Positions 8,444-17,530 of a stretch of DNA of 64,000 bases are shown one piece after another; position 1 is the stretch's first letter, and each line of letters begins with the position of its first letter. The notes under the pieces are model-generated. The model did not search any database and was not told the DNA's origin. It saw nothing but the letters and a program-made list of their open reading frames with translations. The stretch spans positions 1,426,001 through 1,490,000 of the forward strand of contig NZ_LT963352.1 of assembly GCF_900236475.1 (NCBI RefSeq), written 5' to 3'. The translations under genes and the position numbers were made by a program. The DNA comes from Streptomyces chartreusis NRRL 3882 (GTDB lineage: Bacteria > Actinomycetota > Actinomycetes > Streptomycetales > Streptomycetaceae).

Positions 8444-8958
8444 GACGCGGTTCCGTGTCCTTCCTCGTCGGCACCACCGGGGTGGGCGGTTGTCAGGGGG
8501 GCGGTCTCGGCCAGCCTCACCATCAGGCCGGCGGCCAGTTCGAGCACGCCGCGCTCGGTCGGGGTCAGGGTCGCCAGTGCCGAGGCGAGCCAGCGGTTGC
8601 CCTCCTGAACGTGCCCGTCGAGCGCTTGGACACCGAGGTCCGTGATGGCGATGTCCTGGCTGCGGCGGTCCTTGCGGTTGGTCGTCCGGACGATGCGGCC
8701 CCGTTCCTCCAGCTCGTTCAGGACGCGGGTCAGGGACTGCGGCTGGAGCCCTTCGACGGCGGCCAGCGCGGTGGGGGTCAGCGGACCGTCATGGCGCAGG
8801 TTGGCCAGCACGGAGGCGGCCATGCGGGTGAGCGCCTGGCCGCGTCCGGGGTGCTGTGCGCGCAGGCGCGTCGCCAGTCGTGACACGCCGAGCCGTAGCG
8901 TCTCGGCCGTACGAAGTTCGTCTCCAGCTTCCACATTTACCAAGCTAACACTTGGCAT
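8440..8958 (-). CDS. MarR family transcriptional regulator
   Basis: About 172 residues. A winged-helix core lies at about residues 45-110 with the L(Q)PQSLTRVLNELEERG recognition helix and the wing NRKDRRSQ, diagnostic of MarR proteins, which repress neighbouring efflux genes until a phenolic or other ligand binds. It precedes and overlaps the MFS gene and faces the ABC exporter operon. The start is uncertain: TTG 8991, ATG 8958 and GTG 8934 are all in frame, and none has a good Shine-Dalgarno. If GTG 8934 is used, the palindrome at 8940-8955 lies just upstream of the gene, fitting autoregulation. Confidence 0.9.
   Translation of the reverse strand: MPSVSLVNVEAGDELRTAETLRLGVSRLATRLRAQHPGRGQALTRMAASVLANLRHDGPLTPTALAAVEGLQPQSLTRVLNELEERGRIVRTTNRKDRRSQDIAITDLGVQALDGHVQEGNRWLASALATLTPTERGVLELAAGLMVRLAETAPLTTAHPGGADEEGHGTAS
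8940..8955. promoter_or_regulatory. Inverted repeat, candidate MarR operator
   Basis: CCAAG-N6-CTTGG with six unpaired bases between perfect 5-bp arms, located at the 5' end of the marR gene in the divergent region facing the ABC exporter. The position and 16-bp size fit a MarR dimer site. The link is inferred. Confidence 0.5.
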
Positions 8959-9097
8959 TCTCTCGGCGAACTGGCTGACAGTGCGGTTCAAGCCACGAAT
9001 ATAAGAAGCAGTGACTTGTTATCCACGAGTGAGAAGGCCAGGGTGGAACCTCCAGCCCCGCCCCACCTGGCGTGGTCGCCGTCCCCGGGAGGACCTC

Positions 9098-10822
9098 TTG
9101 CTCTTACACGCCGTCAGTCGCTCCATGCGGCGTCGACTCGGCCTGGTGGCCCTGCTCCAGACCGGGCAGATGCTCGCGATGCTCTGGCTTCCCGCGCTGA
9201 ACGCGGACGTCATCGACGACGGCGTGCTCAGAGGCGACAGTGGCCATGTCGTCGAACTCGGCATGGTGATGCTGGCCGTGACCTGTGCTCAGGTGCTCTG
9301 CGCGGGCGGTGCGGCCTACCTGAGCGCCACCATCGCGCTGGCCTGGGGACGGGAGCTGCGCCAGGCCGTTTTCTCCCGGATCCTGGCGCTGTCGGCCCAC
9401 GAGGTGAGCCGTATCGGCCGGGCCGGTCTCATCACGCGTGGCACCCAGGACGTGCAGCAGATCCAGCAACTCGCCCTCAACGCCCTGACGGTCATGGTGG
9501 TCGCCCCGCTCACCGCGGTGGGCAGCGCCGCACTGGCCCTGCGTCAGGACGCCCCGCTGGGGCTCGTCCTCTCGGTGGTCCTGCCGACGCTCACCGTGGC
9601 GCTCTGGCTGGTCCTGCGCCGGACGCTGCCGCTGTCCGCCGCCGTGCAGCAGCGCCTGGACCACATCAACCGGATCATGCGGGAACGCCTCGCGGGCATC
9701 CGCACCACCCGGTCGTTCGATCGCGACAGCCATGAGGAGGCCCGCTTCCGGATCGCCGACCGGGCGATGATGCGCACCGGTCTCGCCCTCGGCCGGGCCC
9801 AGGCCCTGATCATGCCGACGTTCACCGTCGTCATCGAGCTGTCCTCGATCGCGGTGCTGTGGTTCGGCGGTGTGCGCGTGGCCGCGGACGACATCGAGAT
9901 GGGCACGGTCATCGCCTTCCTGCACTACCTGTCCCTGATGCTCCAGGCGGTCATGATGGCCATGGGCGTCTTCCTCCAGGCCTCGCGCGCCGGGGCCAGT
10001 GTCGGGCGGGTACAGGAGGTGCTCCGGACCGGGGCCACCGTCGACCTGCCACGGCAGAGCGTGGGCAGGCCCGTCCACCCGCCGGGGGTGCTGATCGAAT
10101 CCGTGGGCTTCCGCTACCCGGGCGCTCAGGACGCCGCGCTGCACTCGGTCTCGCTGACCGTGGCTCCCGGTGAGACGGTCGTGCTGACCGGCGCGGTCGG
10201 CAGCGGCAAGACGACCCTGCTGCACCTGGTGGCCAGGCTGGGCGACCCGGACGGCGGCAGGATCGCCGTGGGCGGGCGGGACGTGCGCGCACTGGACCGC
10301 GACACGCTGGCCGAGGCGATCGGCCTCCTCACACAACGGCCGTACCTCTTCTCGGGCACCGTGGCCGAACACCTGCGCCGAGGCGCCCCCGAGGCCGACG
10401 ACCGGGCGCTGTGGCGGGCCCTGGAGCTGGCACAGGCCCGGGACTTCGTCGAGGCGACCGGTCACGGACTGGACGCCCCCGTGAGCGCGGGCGGCGCCAA
10501 CCTGTCCGGCGGGCAGCGGCAGCGCCTGGCCATCGCCCAACTGCTCCTCAAGCGGCCGTCGGTGTACCTCCTCGACGAGCCCTTCTCCGCCCTGGACGCC
10601 GGCACCGCCGCACGGTTGCGCGCCGTCCTCGACGACGAGACACGCACCGCCGCGCGCCTCGTCGTCTCCCAGCACATGGCGACGCTGCGGGCGGCGGACC
10701 GCGTGGTCGTGCTGGACCGGGGCCGCGTGGTCGGACAGGGCCCGCACGCCGACCTCCTGGCGGACAACACCGTCTACCGGGACATCGTGCTCGCGCGCGG
10801 CGGCCGAGTGGAGGCGTCGTGA
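9098..10822 (+). CDS. ABC exporter, fused membrane/ATPase subunit 1
   Basis: About 574 residues: six membrane helices, then an ATPase domain with Walker A TGAVGSGKT, signature LSGGQRQRL, Walker B YLLDEPF and the switch histidine in VSQHMATL. It forms a half-transporter that pairs with the next gene. The frame is open from GTG 9011, but TTG 9098 follows a GGGAGGA Shine-Dalgarno and gives an N-terminus of normal length; ATG 9125 is a third option. With either of the first two starts, a TTA codon (9104-9106) falls at the extreme N-terminus. It is divergent from marR and is likely controlled with it. Confidence 0.9.
   Translation: MLLHAVSRSMRRRLGLVALLQTGQMLAMLWLPALNADVIDDGVLRGDSGHVVELGMVMLAVTCAQVLCAGGAAYLSATIALAWGRELRQAVFSRILALSAHEVSRIGRAGLITRGTQDVQQIQQLALNALTVMVVAPLTAVGSAALALRQDAPLGLVLSVVLPTLTVALWLVLRRTLPLSAAVQQRLDHINRIMRERLAGIRTTRSFDRDSHEEARFRIADRAMMRTGLALGRAQALIMPTFTVVIELSSIAVLWFGGVRVAADDIEMGTVIAFLHYLSLMLQAVMMAMGVFLQASRAGASVGRVQEVLRTGATVDLPRQSVGRPVHPPGVLIESVGFRYPGAQDAALHSVSLTVAPGETVVLTGAVGSGKTTLLHLVARLGDPDGGRIAVGGRDVRALDRDTLAEAIGLLTQRPYLFSGTVAEHLRRGAPEADDRALWRALELAQARDFVEATGHGLDAPVSAGGANLSGGQRQRLAIAQLLLKRPSVYLLDEPFSALDAGTAARLRAVLDDETRTAARLVVSQHMATLRAADRVVVLDRGRVVGQGPHADLLADNTVYRDIVLARGGRVEAS
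9104..9106 (+). promoter_or_regulatory. TTA (bldA-type) codon near start of ABC exporter subunit 1
   Basis: TTA in frame, codon 32 from GTG 9011 or codon 3 from the preferred TTG 9098. It would not be translated if ATG 9125 were the start. Confidence 0.65.
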
Positions 10823-12642
10823 CTGTCGGGAAGGGCCGTGCCGACGAGCACGAGAAGGAGGGGCCCCAGGAGAAGGCGCCGTCCGCCCGGCCGGCGCTGC
10901 GTCTGGTGACCGCCGCGGCGCACGACCGCACGAGGCTGGTCGCCTGTCTCCTGCTCAGCGCCCTCAGCGTCGGGCTGTCCCTGGTCGTCCCCCGGCTGCT
11001 GGGCGCGGTCACCGACCTCGTGGTGGCCGGTGTGCGCGGTGCCGGCGGTGTCGACCTCACGGCGGCCGGCAGGCTCCTGGTCCTGGCCGCGGTGCTCGTC
11101 CTCGCCTCGGCGGCCGCCGCCTGGGGGCGTGGCCGGCTGGCCCAGAGCGTGGCGCAGGGCACGGCCTACCGGCTGCGGGAGGCGGTCTCGGCCAAACTGT
11201 CCCGGCTGCCGATGGCCTACCTCGACGGCAGGCCGCGCGGTGACGTCCTGTCGAGGATGACGAACGACATCGAGAACACGTCGATGACCCTCCAGCAGGC
11301 CCTCACCCAGATCACCGCCGCGCTGCTCACCCTGGCCGGACTGCTCGCCGCCATGCTGTGGCTGTCCCCGGCGCTCACGGTGGTGGCGGTGGGCATGCTG
11401 GTCTCTTCCGCACTCGTCACGCAAGCACTCGCCCGGCACTCGCGTCCGCAGTACGCGCGGCAGTGGGATGCCGTCGGCGAGGTGAACGCCTTCGTGGAGG
11501 AGGCCGTCACCGGGCACACCGAACTCGTCGCCGGGGGACGCACGGACAGGGCCGGGCAGGCGTTCGCCGAGCGGAACCGCCGGCTCTACCGGGCCGGTCT
11601 GCGCGCCCAGTTCCTCGCCGGGGTGATGAGCCCCGCGACGACGTTCATCGGCTACCTCGGCTACGTGCTCGTCGCGGTCCTGGGCGGTGTGCGCGCGGCG
11701 AGCGGCGAACTGTCCGTCGGCGACGTCCAGGCGTTCGTCACCTACACGCTCCAGCTCGGCGGCCCGGCATCGGCCGTGGCATCCGTCGTGGGTGTGCTCC
11801 AGTCGGGCCTGAGCTCGGCCCGGCGCGTCCTGGTTCTCCTCGACGCGCCGGAGACGCACGAGCCCGCCAGGACGACCGCGCGTCCGCACGACGTCTCCGG
11901 GCGGATCCGGTTCGACGACGTCACCTTCGGATACACACCCGACCGCGTGCTCTTCGAGGGCCTCTCGTTCGAAGCGGCCCCCGGGGAGACAGTGGCGATC
12001 GTCGGCCCCACGGGCGCGGGCAAGAGCACGGTCGTCAACCTGCTCCTCGGCTTCCACGCGCCCTGGTCCGGACGCGTCCTGCTCGACGGCACGGACATCG
12101 CCGAGCTGCCCCGCGACATCCTGCACCGACGGGTCCGTGCGGTGCTCCAGGACCCCTGGCTGTTCACCGGGACCATCGCCGAGAACATCGCCTACGGAGT
12201 CGACCACGCGAGCGAGGACGACATCCGTCGGGCGGCCCGGGCGGCCCGCGCCGACCACTTCGTCCGGGCCCTTCCCCACGGGTACGCCACCGTGGTGGGC
12301 GAGGACGGCGGTGGTCTCAGCACCGGCCAGATGCAGCTCATCGCCCTCGCCAGGGTCTTCCTCTGCGACCCGGAGGTACTGGTGCTGGACGAGGCGACGA
12401 GTGCGGTCGACGCCCGCACCGAACTGCTGATCCGCGAAGCCACCGCCCGCCTGCGCCGCGGACGGACCAGCATCGTGATCGCCCACCGGCTGTCCACGGT
12501 CAGGGACGCGGACACCATCCTCGTCATGGAGGACGGACGCGTCGTCGAGAGGGGCCGGCACGCCGAACTCGCGGCCCGCAGCGGCCGGTACGCCGCGCTC
12601 CACGCCCGACTCGACGGCGGCTGGTCCGACACGACCACGTGA
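10819..12642 (+). CDS. ABC exporter, fused membrane/ATPase subunit 2
   Basis: 607 residues. An N-terminal tail of about 30 charged residues is followed by six membrane helices and an ATPase domain with Walker A GPTGAGKST, Q-loop VLQDPW, signature LSTGQMQLI (threonine in place of the usual second glycine), Walker B VLVLDEAT and H-loop IAHRLST. The start GTG overlaps the stop of subunit 1. Unequal signature motifs between paired half-transporters are common in heterodimeric exporters. Probable self-resistance or product efflux. Confidence 0.9.
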   Translation: MTVGKGRADEHEKEGPQEKAPSARPALRLVTAAAHDRTRLVACLLLSALSVGLSLVVPRLLGAVTDLVVAGVRGAGGVDLTAAGRLLVLAAVLVLASAAAAWGRGRLAQSVAQGTAYRLREAVSAKLSRLPMAYLDGRPRGDVLSRMTNDIENTSMTLQQALTQITAALLTLAGLLAAMLWLSPALTVVAVGMLVSSALVTQALARHSRPQYARQWDAVGEVNAFVEEAVTGHTELVAGGRTDRAGQAFAERNRRLYRAGLRAQFLAGVMSPATTFIGYLGYVLVAVLGGVRAASGELSVGDVQAFVTYTLQLGGPASAVASVVGVLQSGLSSARRVLVLLDAPETHEPARTTARPHDVSGRIRFDDVTFGYTPDRVLFEGLSFEAAPGETVAIVGPTGAGKSTVVNLLLGFHAPWSGRVLLDGTDIAELPRDILHRRVRAVLQDPWLFTGTIAENIAYGVDHASEDDIRRAARAARADHFVRALPHGYATVVGEDGGGLSTGQMQLIALARVFLCDPEVLVLDEATSAVDARTELLIREATARLRRGRTSIVIAHRLSTVRDADTILVMEDGRVVERGRHAELAARSGRYAALHARLDGGWSDTTT

Positions 12643-12779
12643 GGCCCGTCGGCGAAGCCCGCCGTCACCCGGTTTATCAGCTCCCGACCACTCCTTGAGC
12701 CCCGGCCAGCACGATGAGGCCCGTCGGACCCGGTCGGCGCAGGCGACCGGCGCTGGGGCATCGAGGCTGGGGAGTGAGC

Positions 12780-13505
12780 ATGCGAGACCACCGCGTCATC
12801 CTGGTGACCGGTGCGACCTCAGGCATCGGAAAGGCCGTCGCGACACTGGCGGCGGAGCGCGGCATGCGGGTGGTGCTGAACTCCGCGCGCTCCCCGGACG
12901 CGGGCACCGAGCTGGCCGCCTCCCTGCCGGGCGCCCACTACGTCCAGGCGGACGTGGGCGATCCCGCGCAGGTGCGCACCCTCGTCGAGCGTGTCGAGCA
13001 GGAGTGCGGACGTCTCGACGTGCTGGTCAACAACGCCGGGGTGACGCGCCGCATCGCACACCGGGCGGTCGACGAAGTCTCGTACGACGTCTGGCGCGAG
13101 ATCCTCGACGTGAATCTCATCGGGACGTGGTCGACGACCCAGGCCTCCGTGGACATGCTGCGGCGCGCACGCGGCGTCGTGGTCAACGTGTCCTCCGTGG
13201 CGGGGGGTCGTCCGGTGGGCAGCTCCATCCCGTACGCGGTCAGCAAAGCGGCCGTCAACCACATGACGCGCCTGCTGGCGGCCGCACTCGGTCCGGAGAT
13301 CCGCGTCAACGCGGTCGCTCCGGGACTGATCGACACCCCGTGGACCGCGGACTTCGGCGACATCAGGGAGCACGCGGAGTCGGTGACACCCCTCCGCCGC
13401 ATCGGAACCCCCCAGGAGGTGGCGGAGTCCGTGCTCTGGCTGGCCGGCACCTCATACACCACCGGCGAGGTCCTGGGCGTCGACGGCGGCGCCCACCTGG
13501 TCTGA
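12780..13505 (+). CDS. Short-chain dehydrogenase/reductase
   Basis: 241 residues with the NAD(P) motif TGATSGIG near residue 10, NNAG, the catalytic serine in VNVSS and the YAVSK tyrosine/lysine pair. Classical SDR, FabG-like in size. It is the first gene of the tailoring run and is preceded by a 137-base gap that could hold a promoter. The start was chosen at ATG 12780 behind GGGGAG; the frame extends upstream to 12714 without a ribosome site. Substrate is unknown, possibly a keto group of the polyketide. Confidence 0.85.
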   Translation: MRDHRVILVTGATSGIGKAVATLAAERGMRVVLNSARSPDAGTELAASLPGAHYVQADVGDPAQVRTLVERVEQECGRLDVLVNNAGVTRRIAHRAVDEVSYDVWREILDVNLIGTWSTTQASVDMLRRARGVVVNVSSVAGGRPVGSSIPYAVSKAAVNHMTRLLAAALGPEIRVNAVAPGLIDTPWTADFGDIREHAESVTPLRRIGTPQEVAESVLWLAGTSYTTGEVLGVDGGAHLV

Positions 13506-13526
13506 ACGGAAGGGCTGGACGACGGC

Positions 13527-14603
13527 ATGGAACTGGCAGTGAACATCGGCCTCGACGGCGCCCTCCCCCTCGCCCGAGCGGCGGAGGAACTCGGATACCG
13601 GACCGTACTGGCCTCCGACAACTTCCGCAGTGACGCGCTCACCGTGCTGTCCTGCGTCGCCTCGCACACCCGGCGCATCGGCCTCCTGCCCGGAGTGCTG
13701 CAACTCCCGGCCAGGAGCCCCGCCGCGACCGCCACCGCGGCCGCGTCGCTGCACGTTCTGTCGCAAGGTCGCTTCAGCCTGGGCCTGGGGGTCTCCAACC
13801 CGGACGTGTCGGAAGGGTGGCACGGGGTCGCGTTCGAGCACCCGCTGGGCCGGCTCAGGGAGTACGTCACCATCGTGCGCAGGGCTCTCGCCGGCGAGGA
13901 AGTGCGCTTCAGCGGTGAGCACTTCCGTCTTCCGGCAGGCGATCGGCACCGCAACACGCCCCTGCGGCTCGGCATGGCCCCCGGGGACGCCCGCGTTCCC
14001 GTCTACCTCGGGGCCTCGAGCCCGGGGACACGCCGGCTGGCCGGGGAGATCGCGGACGGGTGGATCGGCGCCTTCACCACCCCCGAGGACGTGGCCGACG
14101 CGGTGACGCAGATCGGCCGGGGCAGCGTGGGCGGTACCAAACGGCCCTTCGATGTCCTGCCCTGTGCGGCCACGTACATCGACGACAGCGTCGAGCGGGC
14201 CGCCGCTGCCTTGCGGACGCACTACGCGGGCCTACTCGGCGTCGGAGACCCCGCGACGAACTTCTTCTGCCGGCTCCTGCGCCGGTACGGCTTCGCCGAC
14301 GCCCCCGAGGAGATCCACGCCAGGATGCGCGCCGGCGACCGGGCCGCGGCCGCCGCGGCCGTCCCCCTGGAATTCATCGACATGACCGCCCTCGTCGGAC
14401 CGCCCCGCCGGGTGGCCGCTCGGATGCGCCGGTACGCCGACGCCGGTGCGAGCTGTCTGGGAATCATGATCACGGCGGCACAGGTGGAGACGCCGGAGAA
14501 GATCCGGCAGTTGAGCGAGGCCAAACGGGCCCACGCCCTGTTCATGGCGGAACGGGCCACGGCCTGCCCGCCGCCGGGCCGCCCGGTTCACCACCCCGCG
14601 TAG
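13527..14603 (+). CDS. Luciferase-like flavin monooxygenase/oxidoreductase
   Basis: 358 residues of the bacterial-luciferase TIM-barrel superfamily (LLM class). Seen are the N-terminal LARAAEELGYRTVLASD stretch, GRFSLGLGVSNPD near residue 88, and VYLGASSPGTRRLAGEIADGW-type sequence near 155-180, a family signature for FMN or F420 binding. Members catalyse epoxidation, Baeyer-Villiger or hydride-transfer reactions. If FMN-dependent it would need the flavin reductase at 5643; if F420-dependent it would not. It lies 21 bases after the SDR in the tailoring operon. Confidence 0.85.
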   Translation: MELAVNIGLDGALPLARAAEELGYRTVLASDNFRSDALTVLSCVASHTRRIGLLPGVLQLPARSPAATATAAASLHVLSQGRFSLGLGVSNPDVSEGWHGVAFEHPLGRLREYVTIVRRALAGEEVRFSGEHFRLPAGDRHRNTPLRLGMAPGDARVPVYLGASSPGTRRLAGEIADGWIGAFTTPEDVADAVTQIGRGSVGGTKRPFDVLPCAATYIDDSVERAAAALRTHYAGLLGVGDPATNFFCRLLRRYGFADAPEEIHARMRAGDRAAAAAAVPLEFIDMTALVGPPRRVAARMRRYADAGASCLGIMITAAQVETPEKIRQLSEAKRAHALFMAERATACPPPGRPVHHPA

Positions 14604-14642
14604 CGATCCCCGAACCGCCCTCCGGACGGAAGGAAACATCTC

Positions 14643-15800
14643 ATGTCCCTGTGGGGAACTGCCGTCGAGCCACCCGCCGCCGTGGCCGACCTCGCCGCGA
14701 CGGCGGCGAAGTACGCGGAACAGGCCGAGGAGCAGCGCAGACTGCCGCCGGACGTCGTGACGGGACTGCGCGGCGCCGGCTTCGCCCGGCACTTCGTGCC
14801 CACCGCCTTCGGCGGCTCCCAGGGCGGCTACGAAGAGCTCCTCGACCTGGTCGTCCCCGTGGCGGCCGCCTGTCCCTCGACGGGGTGGAGCGCGTCGATC
14901 GCCGCCCACACCGGACGCATGGCGGTCCATCTGCCGGAGCGGGGGCGGCGCGAGGTCTGGGGCGAGCATCCCGACGCCCTGATCGCCGGGGCGCTCGTGC
15001 CGTGCGGGACCGCCACGCGGGTGTCCGGCGGCTGGCGGGTCACGGGACGCTGGGCCTACGTCAGCGGAGCCGACTACTCCGACTGGGCCCTGATCTGCGC
15101 CCCGGGCGCCGTCGGCAGCGAGTCACAGCCCTGGTGCTTCGTCATTCCCCGGGAGCACTACGAAGTGGCGGACACCTGGTTCAGCGTCGGGATGCGGGCC
15201 ACGGGCAGCAACACCGTGGTGGTACGGGAACTCTTCGTACCGGAGCACCGGTCCTTCACCCGGGCCGCCCTCGAAGCCGGACTCCGGGCCGGTGACGGGC
15301 CGGTGAGCTGCCGTGCGCCGCTCAAGGCGGTGAACGGCCTGTCCTTCGCTGGGCCTCTGTTGGGCGCCGCGCGGGGACTGGTGGAGCACTGGGTCGACTG
15401 GATCGGCCGCAAGGTCGACACGCACACCGGAGCTCCCGCCCGCGACCGTGTCTCGGTGCGCACCGTGCTCACCCGCAGCAGCGCCGAGGTCGAAGCCGCC
15501 GCTCTGCTCCTGCGCTCCATCGCCCGGGCGGCGGACTCGGGTTCCGATCTCCGCTCGGCCGTCCCCCGGCACCTGAGGAACTGGTCGTTCGCCACCGAGT
15601 TGCTGCGCGACGCGGCCGAGCGGATCTTCGTGGCGTCGGGCACCGCGGGGCAGGACGAGGGCGACCGGGCCCAGCGGTTCTGGCGGGACATCCATTCCGG
15701 CGCCAGCCATTTCGCCCTTCAACTGGAACAGGCGAGCGGCCCGTTCGCGCAGGCCGTCTTCGCCCCGTCGAGTCAGCACCCACCGACCGAAGCGAAGTGA
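14643..15800 (+). CDS. Acyl-CoA-dehydrogenase-fold flavin monooxygenase (group D, two-component)
   Basis: 385 residues with the acyl-CoA dehydrogenase fold: an N-terminal helical domain, a middle beta domain with GGWRVTGRWAYVSGADYSDW near residues 127-146, and a C-terminal helical domain ending in an RxxRDIHSGASH-like segment (FWRDIHSGASHFAL) characteristic of hydroxylases such as HsaA and ActVA-ORF5 rather than true dehydrogenases. These use free reduced flavin from a partner, most simply the reductase at 5643. Likely hydroxylates or oxidises the aromatic core. An AAGGA Shine-Dalgarno precedes the ATG. Confidence 0.85.
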   Translation: MSLWGTAVEPPAAVADLAATAAKYAEQAEEQRRLPPDVVTGLRGAGFARHFVPTAFGGSQGGYEELLDLVVPVAAACPSTGWSASIAAHTGRMAVHLPERGRREVWGEHPDALIAGALVPCGTATRVSGGWRVTGRWAYVSGADYSDWALICAPGAVGSESQPWCFVIPREHYEVADTWFSVGMRATGSNTVVVRELFVPEHRSFTRAALEAGLRAGDGPVSCRAPLKAVNGLSFAGPLLGAARGLVEHWVDWIGRKVDTHTGAPARDRVSVRTVLTRSSAEVEAAALLLRSIARAADSGSDLRSAVPRHLRNWSFATELLRDAAERIFVASGTAGQDEGDRAQRFWRDIHSGASHFALQLEQASGPFAQAVFAPSSQHPPTEAK

Positions 15801-15810
15801 GGACGACACC

Positions 15811-16155
15811 ATGGACCACACCCCGCGGGATCAGGCCTCGTACGACAGCGACGGCGGCCACGTCCTGTTCATCCTGCTCGACACCCCCGGCCCGAAGGAA
15901 CAGCGCGACCTCGCCGCGGCCGTGCAGGAACACATCGACACGTGGGTGCGCCACTGCCCCGGGTACGTCTCGACGCGACTGCACCTGGCGGCGGACGGCC
16001 GGACGGTCGTGAACCACGCGGAATGGACCGACGAGGACCACTACCAGCGCAACTTCCTCCAGGATCCGCGCAAGCGGGAGCTCGACGCCTCCATCGCCCG
16101 GCACGCGACCTCGGCGCCGAGGCCGATCCCCTGCCAGGTGTTCCGGCATGACTGA
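15811..16155 (+). CDS. Antibiotic biosynthesis monooxygenase (ABM) family protein
   Basis: 114 residues of the dimeric ferredoxin-like barrel type: VLFILLDTPGPKEQRDL at the start, a CPGYVSTRLHLAADGRTVVNHAEW core and DEDHYQRNF. This is the layout of ActVA-ORF6-like cofactor-free monooxygenases that oxidise anthrone-type intermediates to quinones, though many ABM proteins have other or unknown roles. It is ten bases downstream of the flavin oxygenase and overlaps the next gene by eight bases. Confidence 0.8.
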   Translation: MDHTPRDQASYDSDGGHVLFILLDTPGPKEQRDLAAAVQEHIDTWVRHCPGYVSTRLHLAADGRTVVNHAEWTDEDHYQRNFLQDPRKRELDASIARHATSAPRPIPCQVFRHD

Positions 16156-16648
16156 CGACACGGCGGGCGCGCCGCGCGTCCGCCCGGCCGAACTGGTCGG
16201 GGTCTGGCAGCTGGTGGCGTTCCGTGAAGTCGACGACGAGGGCGGCGGCACGGTCGAAGGTCCGCTGGGAGCCGATCCCGGAGGCCTTCTCATCTACGAA
16301 CCGAACGGCGCCATGTCCGTGTCGATGATGCGACGCGCCGGACAGCACGCCGAGGCCGCCGGACCGGCTGACGGGCGGCCGCGCACCACCGAGTACATGG
16401 GATACGCGGGCACCTGGCGGCTGGAGGGGACACGGCTAGTGCACCACGTGGAGGTCAGCACCCACACCTACCAGCTCGGGCAGGACCTCGAGCGCGAGGT
16501 ACGCCTGCGGGGGGACCGGCTGGAGCTCATCGGCCGGGCACCGGTCGGGGGTCGCGTCCGGCAGCGTGTGCTGACCTGGCGACGCCGTACGTCGGACGGG
16601 GCCGACGGGGCGCCGGCCTCCGCCGGATACGCCAGGGGCCCGGGATGA
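16148..16648 (+). CDS. Lipocalin-like domain protein
   Basis: 166 residues. The pattern LVGVWQLVAF, GLLIYEPNGAMSVSMMR and EYMGYAGTWRLEGTRLVHHVEVS is that of the lipocalin-like domain family of small beta-barrels. Some are found in polyketide clusters, where a cyclase, isomerase or binding role is proposed; the function here is unknown. The start codon overlaps the ABM gene and its stop overlaps the next SDR, so it is firmly part of the operon. Confidence 0.75.
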   Translation: MTDDTAGAPRVRPAELVGVWQLVAFREVDDEGGGTVEGPLGADPGGLLIYEPNGAMSVSMMRRAGQHAEAAGPADGRPRTTEYMGYAGTWRLEGTRLVHHVEVSTHTYQLGQDLEREVRLRGDRLELIGRAPVGGRVRQRVLTWRRRTSDGADGAPASAGYARGPG

Positions 16649-17466
16649 CGTCCGCGGAAGGGCTCAGCGGGAAGGTTGCAGTGGTCACGGGTGCCGGCCG
16701 GGGGATCGGCCGCGCCGTCTGCGAGGAGTTCCTCCTCGCCGGCGCGTGCGTGGTCGCGGGAAGCCGCACGGCCGGGGCGGACCTTGCCGACCTGCCCGTT
16801 GCGGATGCGGACCGGCTGTACGCCGTGGACGTCGACCTCGCCACCCCCGACGGCCCCGGTCGCCTGGTCGGCACGGCCGAACACCGCTTCGGCCGAGCGG
16901 ACATCCTGGTGAACAACGTGGGCGGATTCCCCGGCGGGGAGCCTCGCTTCGGCGGCTTCCGGTCGGTCTCCGACGACGACTGGATGCACACGGTCGAGTT
17001 CAACCTGCTGACCACGGTGCGCGCGGTCCGGGCCGTCCTGCCCCTGATGCTGGAACACTCCGGCGGCTCGATCGTCAACGTCTCATCGGTCAACGCGCGG
17101 CTTCCCGCGCCCAACGTCGTCGACTACGCGGCCGCCAAGGCCGCCCTGAACAGCCTGTCGAAATCCCTGTCCGCCGAGTTCGCGGCAGAGGGCATCCGCG
17201 TCAATACGGTCTCACCGGGTCCCGTGCGCACGCCCCTGTGGACGGCTCCGGGCGGGCTGGCGGAGCAGGCGGCCGAGGCCATGGAGCTCACGGACGGCGA
17301 AGCGGCCATGAAGGCCATGGCCGACGGCATCGGCGGGATCCCGCTCGGCAGGTTCGCGGAGCCCGGCGAGGTCGCCCGCCTGGTGCGGTTCCTGGCGGGA
17401 CCGGCCGCCGCCTACATCACGGGGAGCGAGGTCGTCATCGACGGCGGCCTGCTGAGAACCGTCTGA
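16645..17466 (+). CDS. Short-chain dehydrogenase/reductase
   Basis: 273 residues. TGAGRGIG near residue 16, NNVGG, catalytic NVSS, the YAAAK pair and a C-terminal TGSEVVIDGG typical of classical SDRs. The start overlaps the lipocalin-like gene by four bases. Second of three SDRs in this operon. Substrate is unknown; it is clearly distinct from the ActIII-like ketoreductase that follows. Confidence 0.85.
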   Translation: MTSAEGLSGKVAVVTGAGRGIGRAVCEEFLLAGACVVAGSRTAGADLADLPVADADRLYAVDVDLATPDGPGRLVGTAEHRFGRADILVNNVGGFPGGEPRFGGFRSVSDDDWMHTVEFNLLTTVRAVRAVLPLMLEHSGGSIVNVSSVNARLPAPNVVDYAAAKAALNSLSKSLSAEFAAEGIRVNTVSPGPVRTPLWTAPGGLAEQAAEAMELTDGEAAMKAMADGIGGIPLGRFAEPGEVARLVRFLAGPAAAYITGSEVVIDGGLLRTV

Positions 17467-17530
17467 CCGCCGTCGGCGGTTCCGAGTGCGTTCCCACCCG
17501 ATTGAACACTCCACAACAGACGGAGGATCC

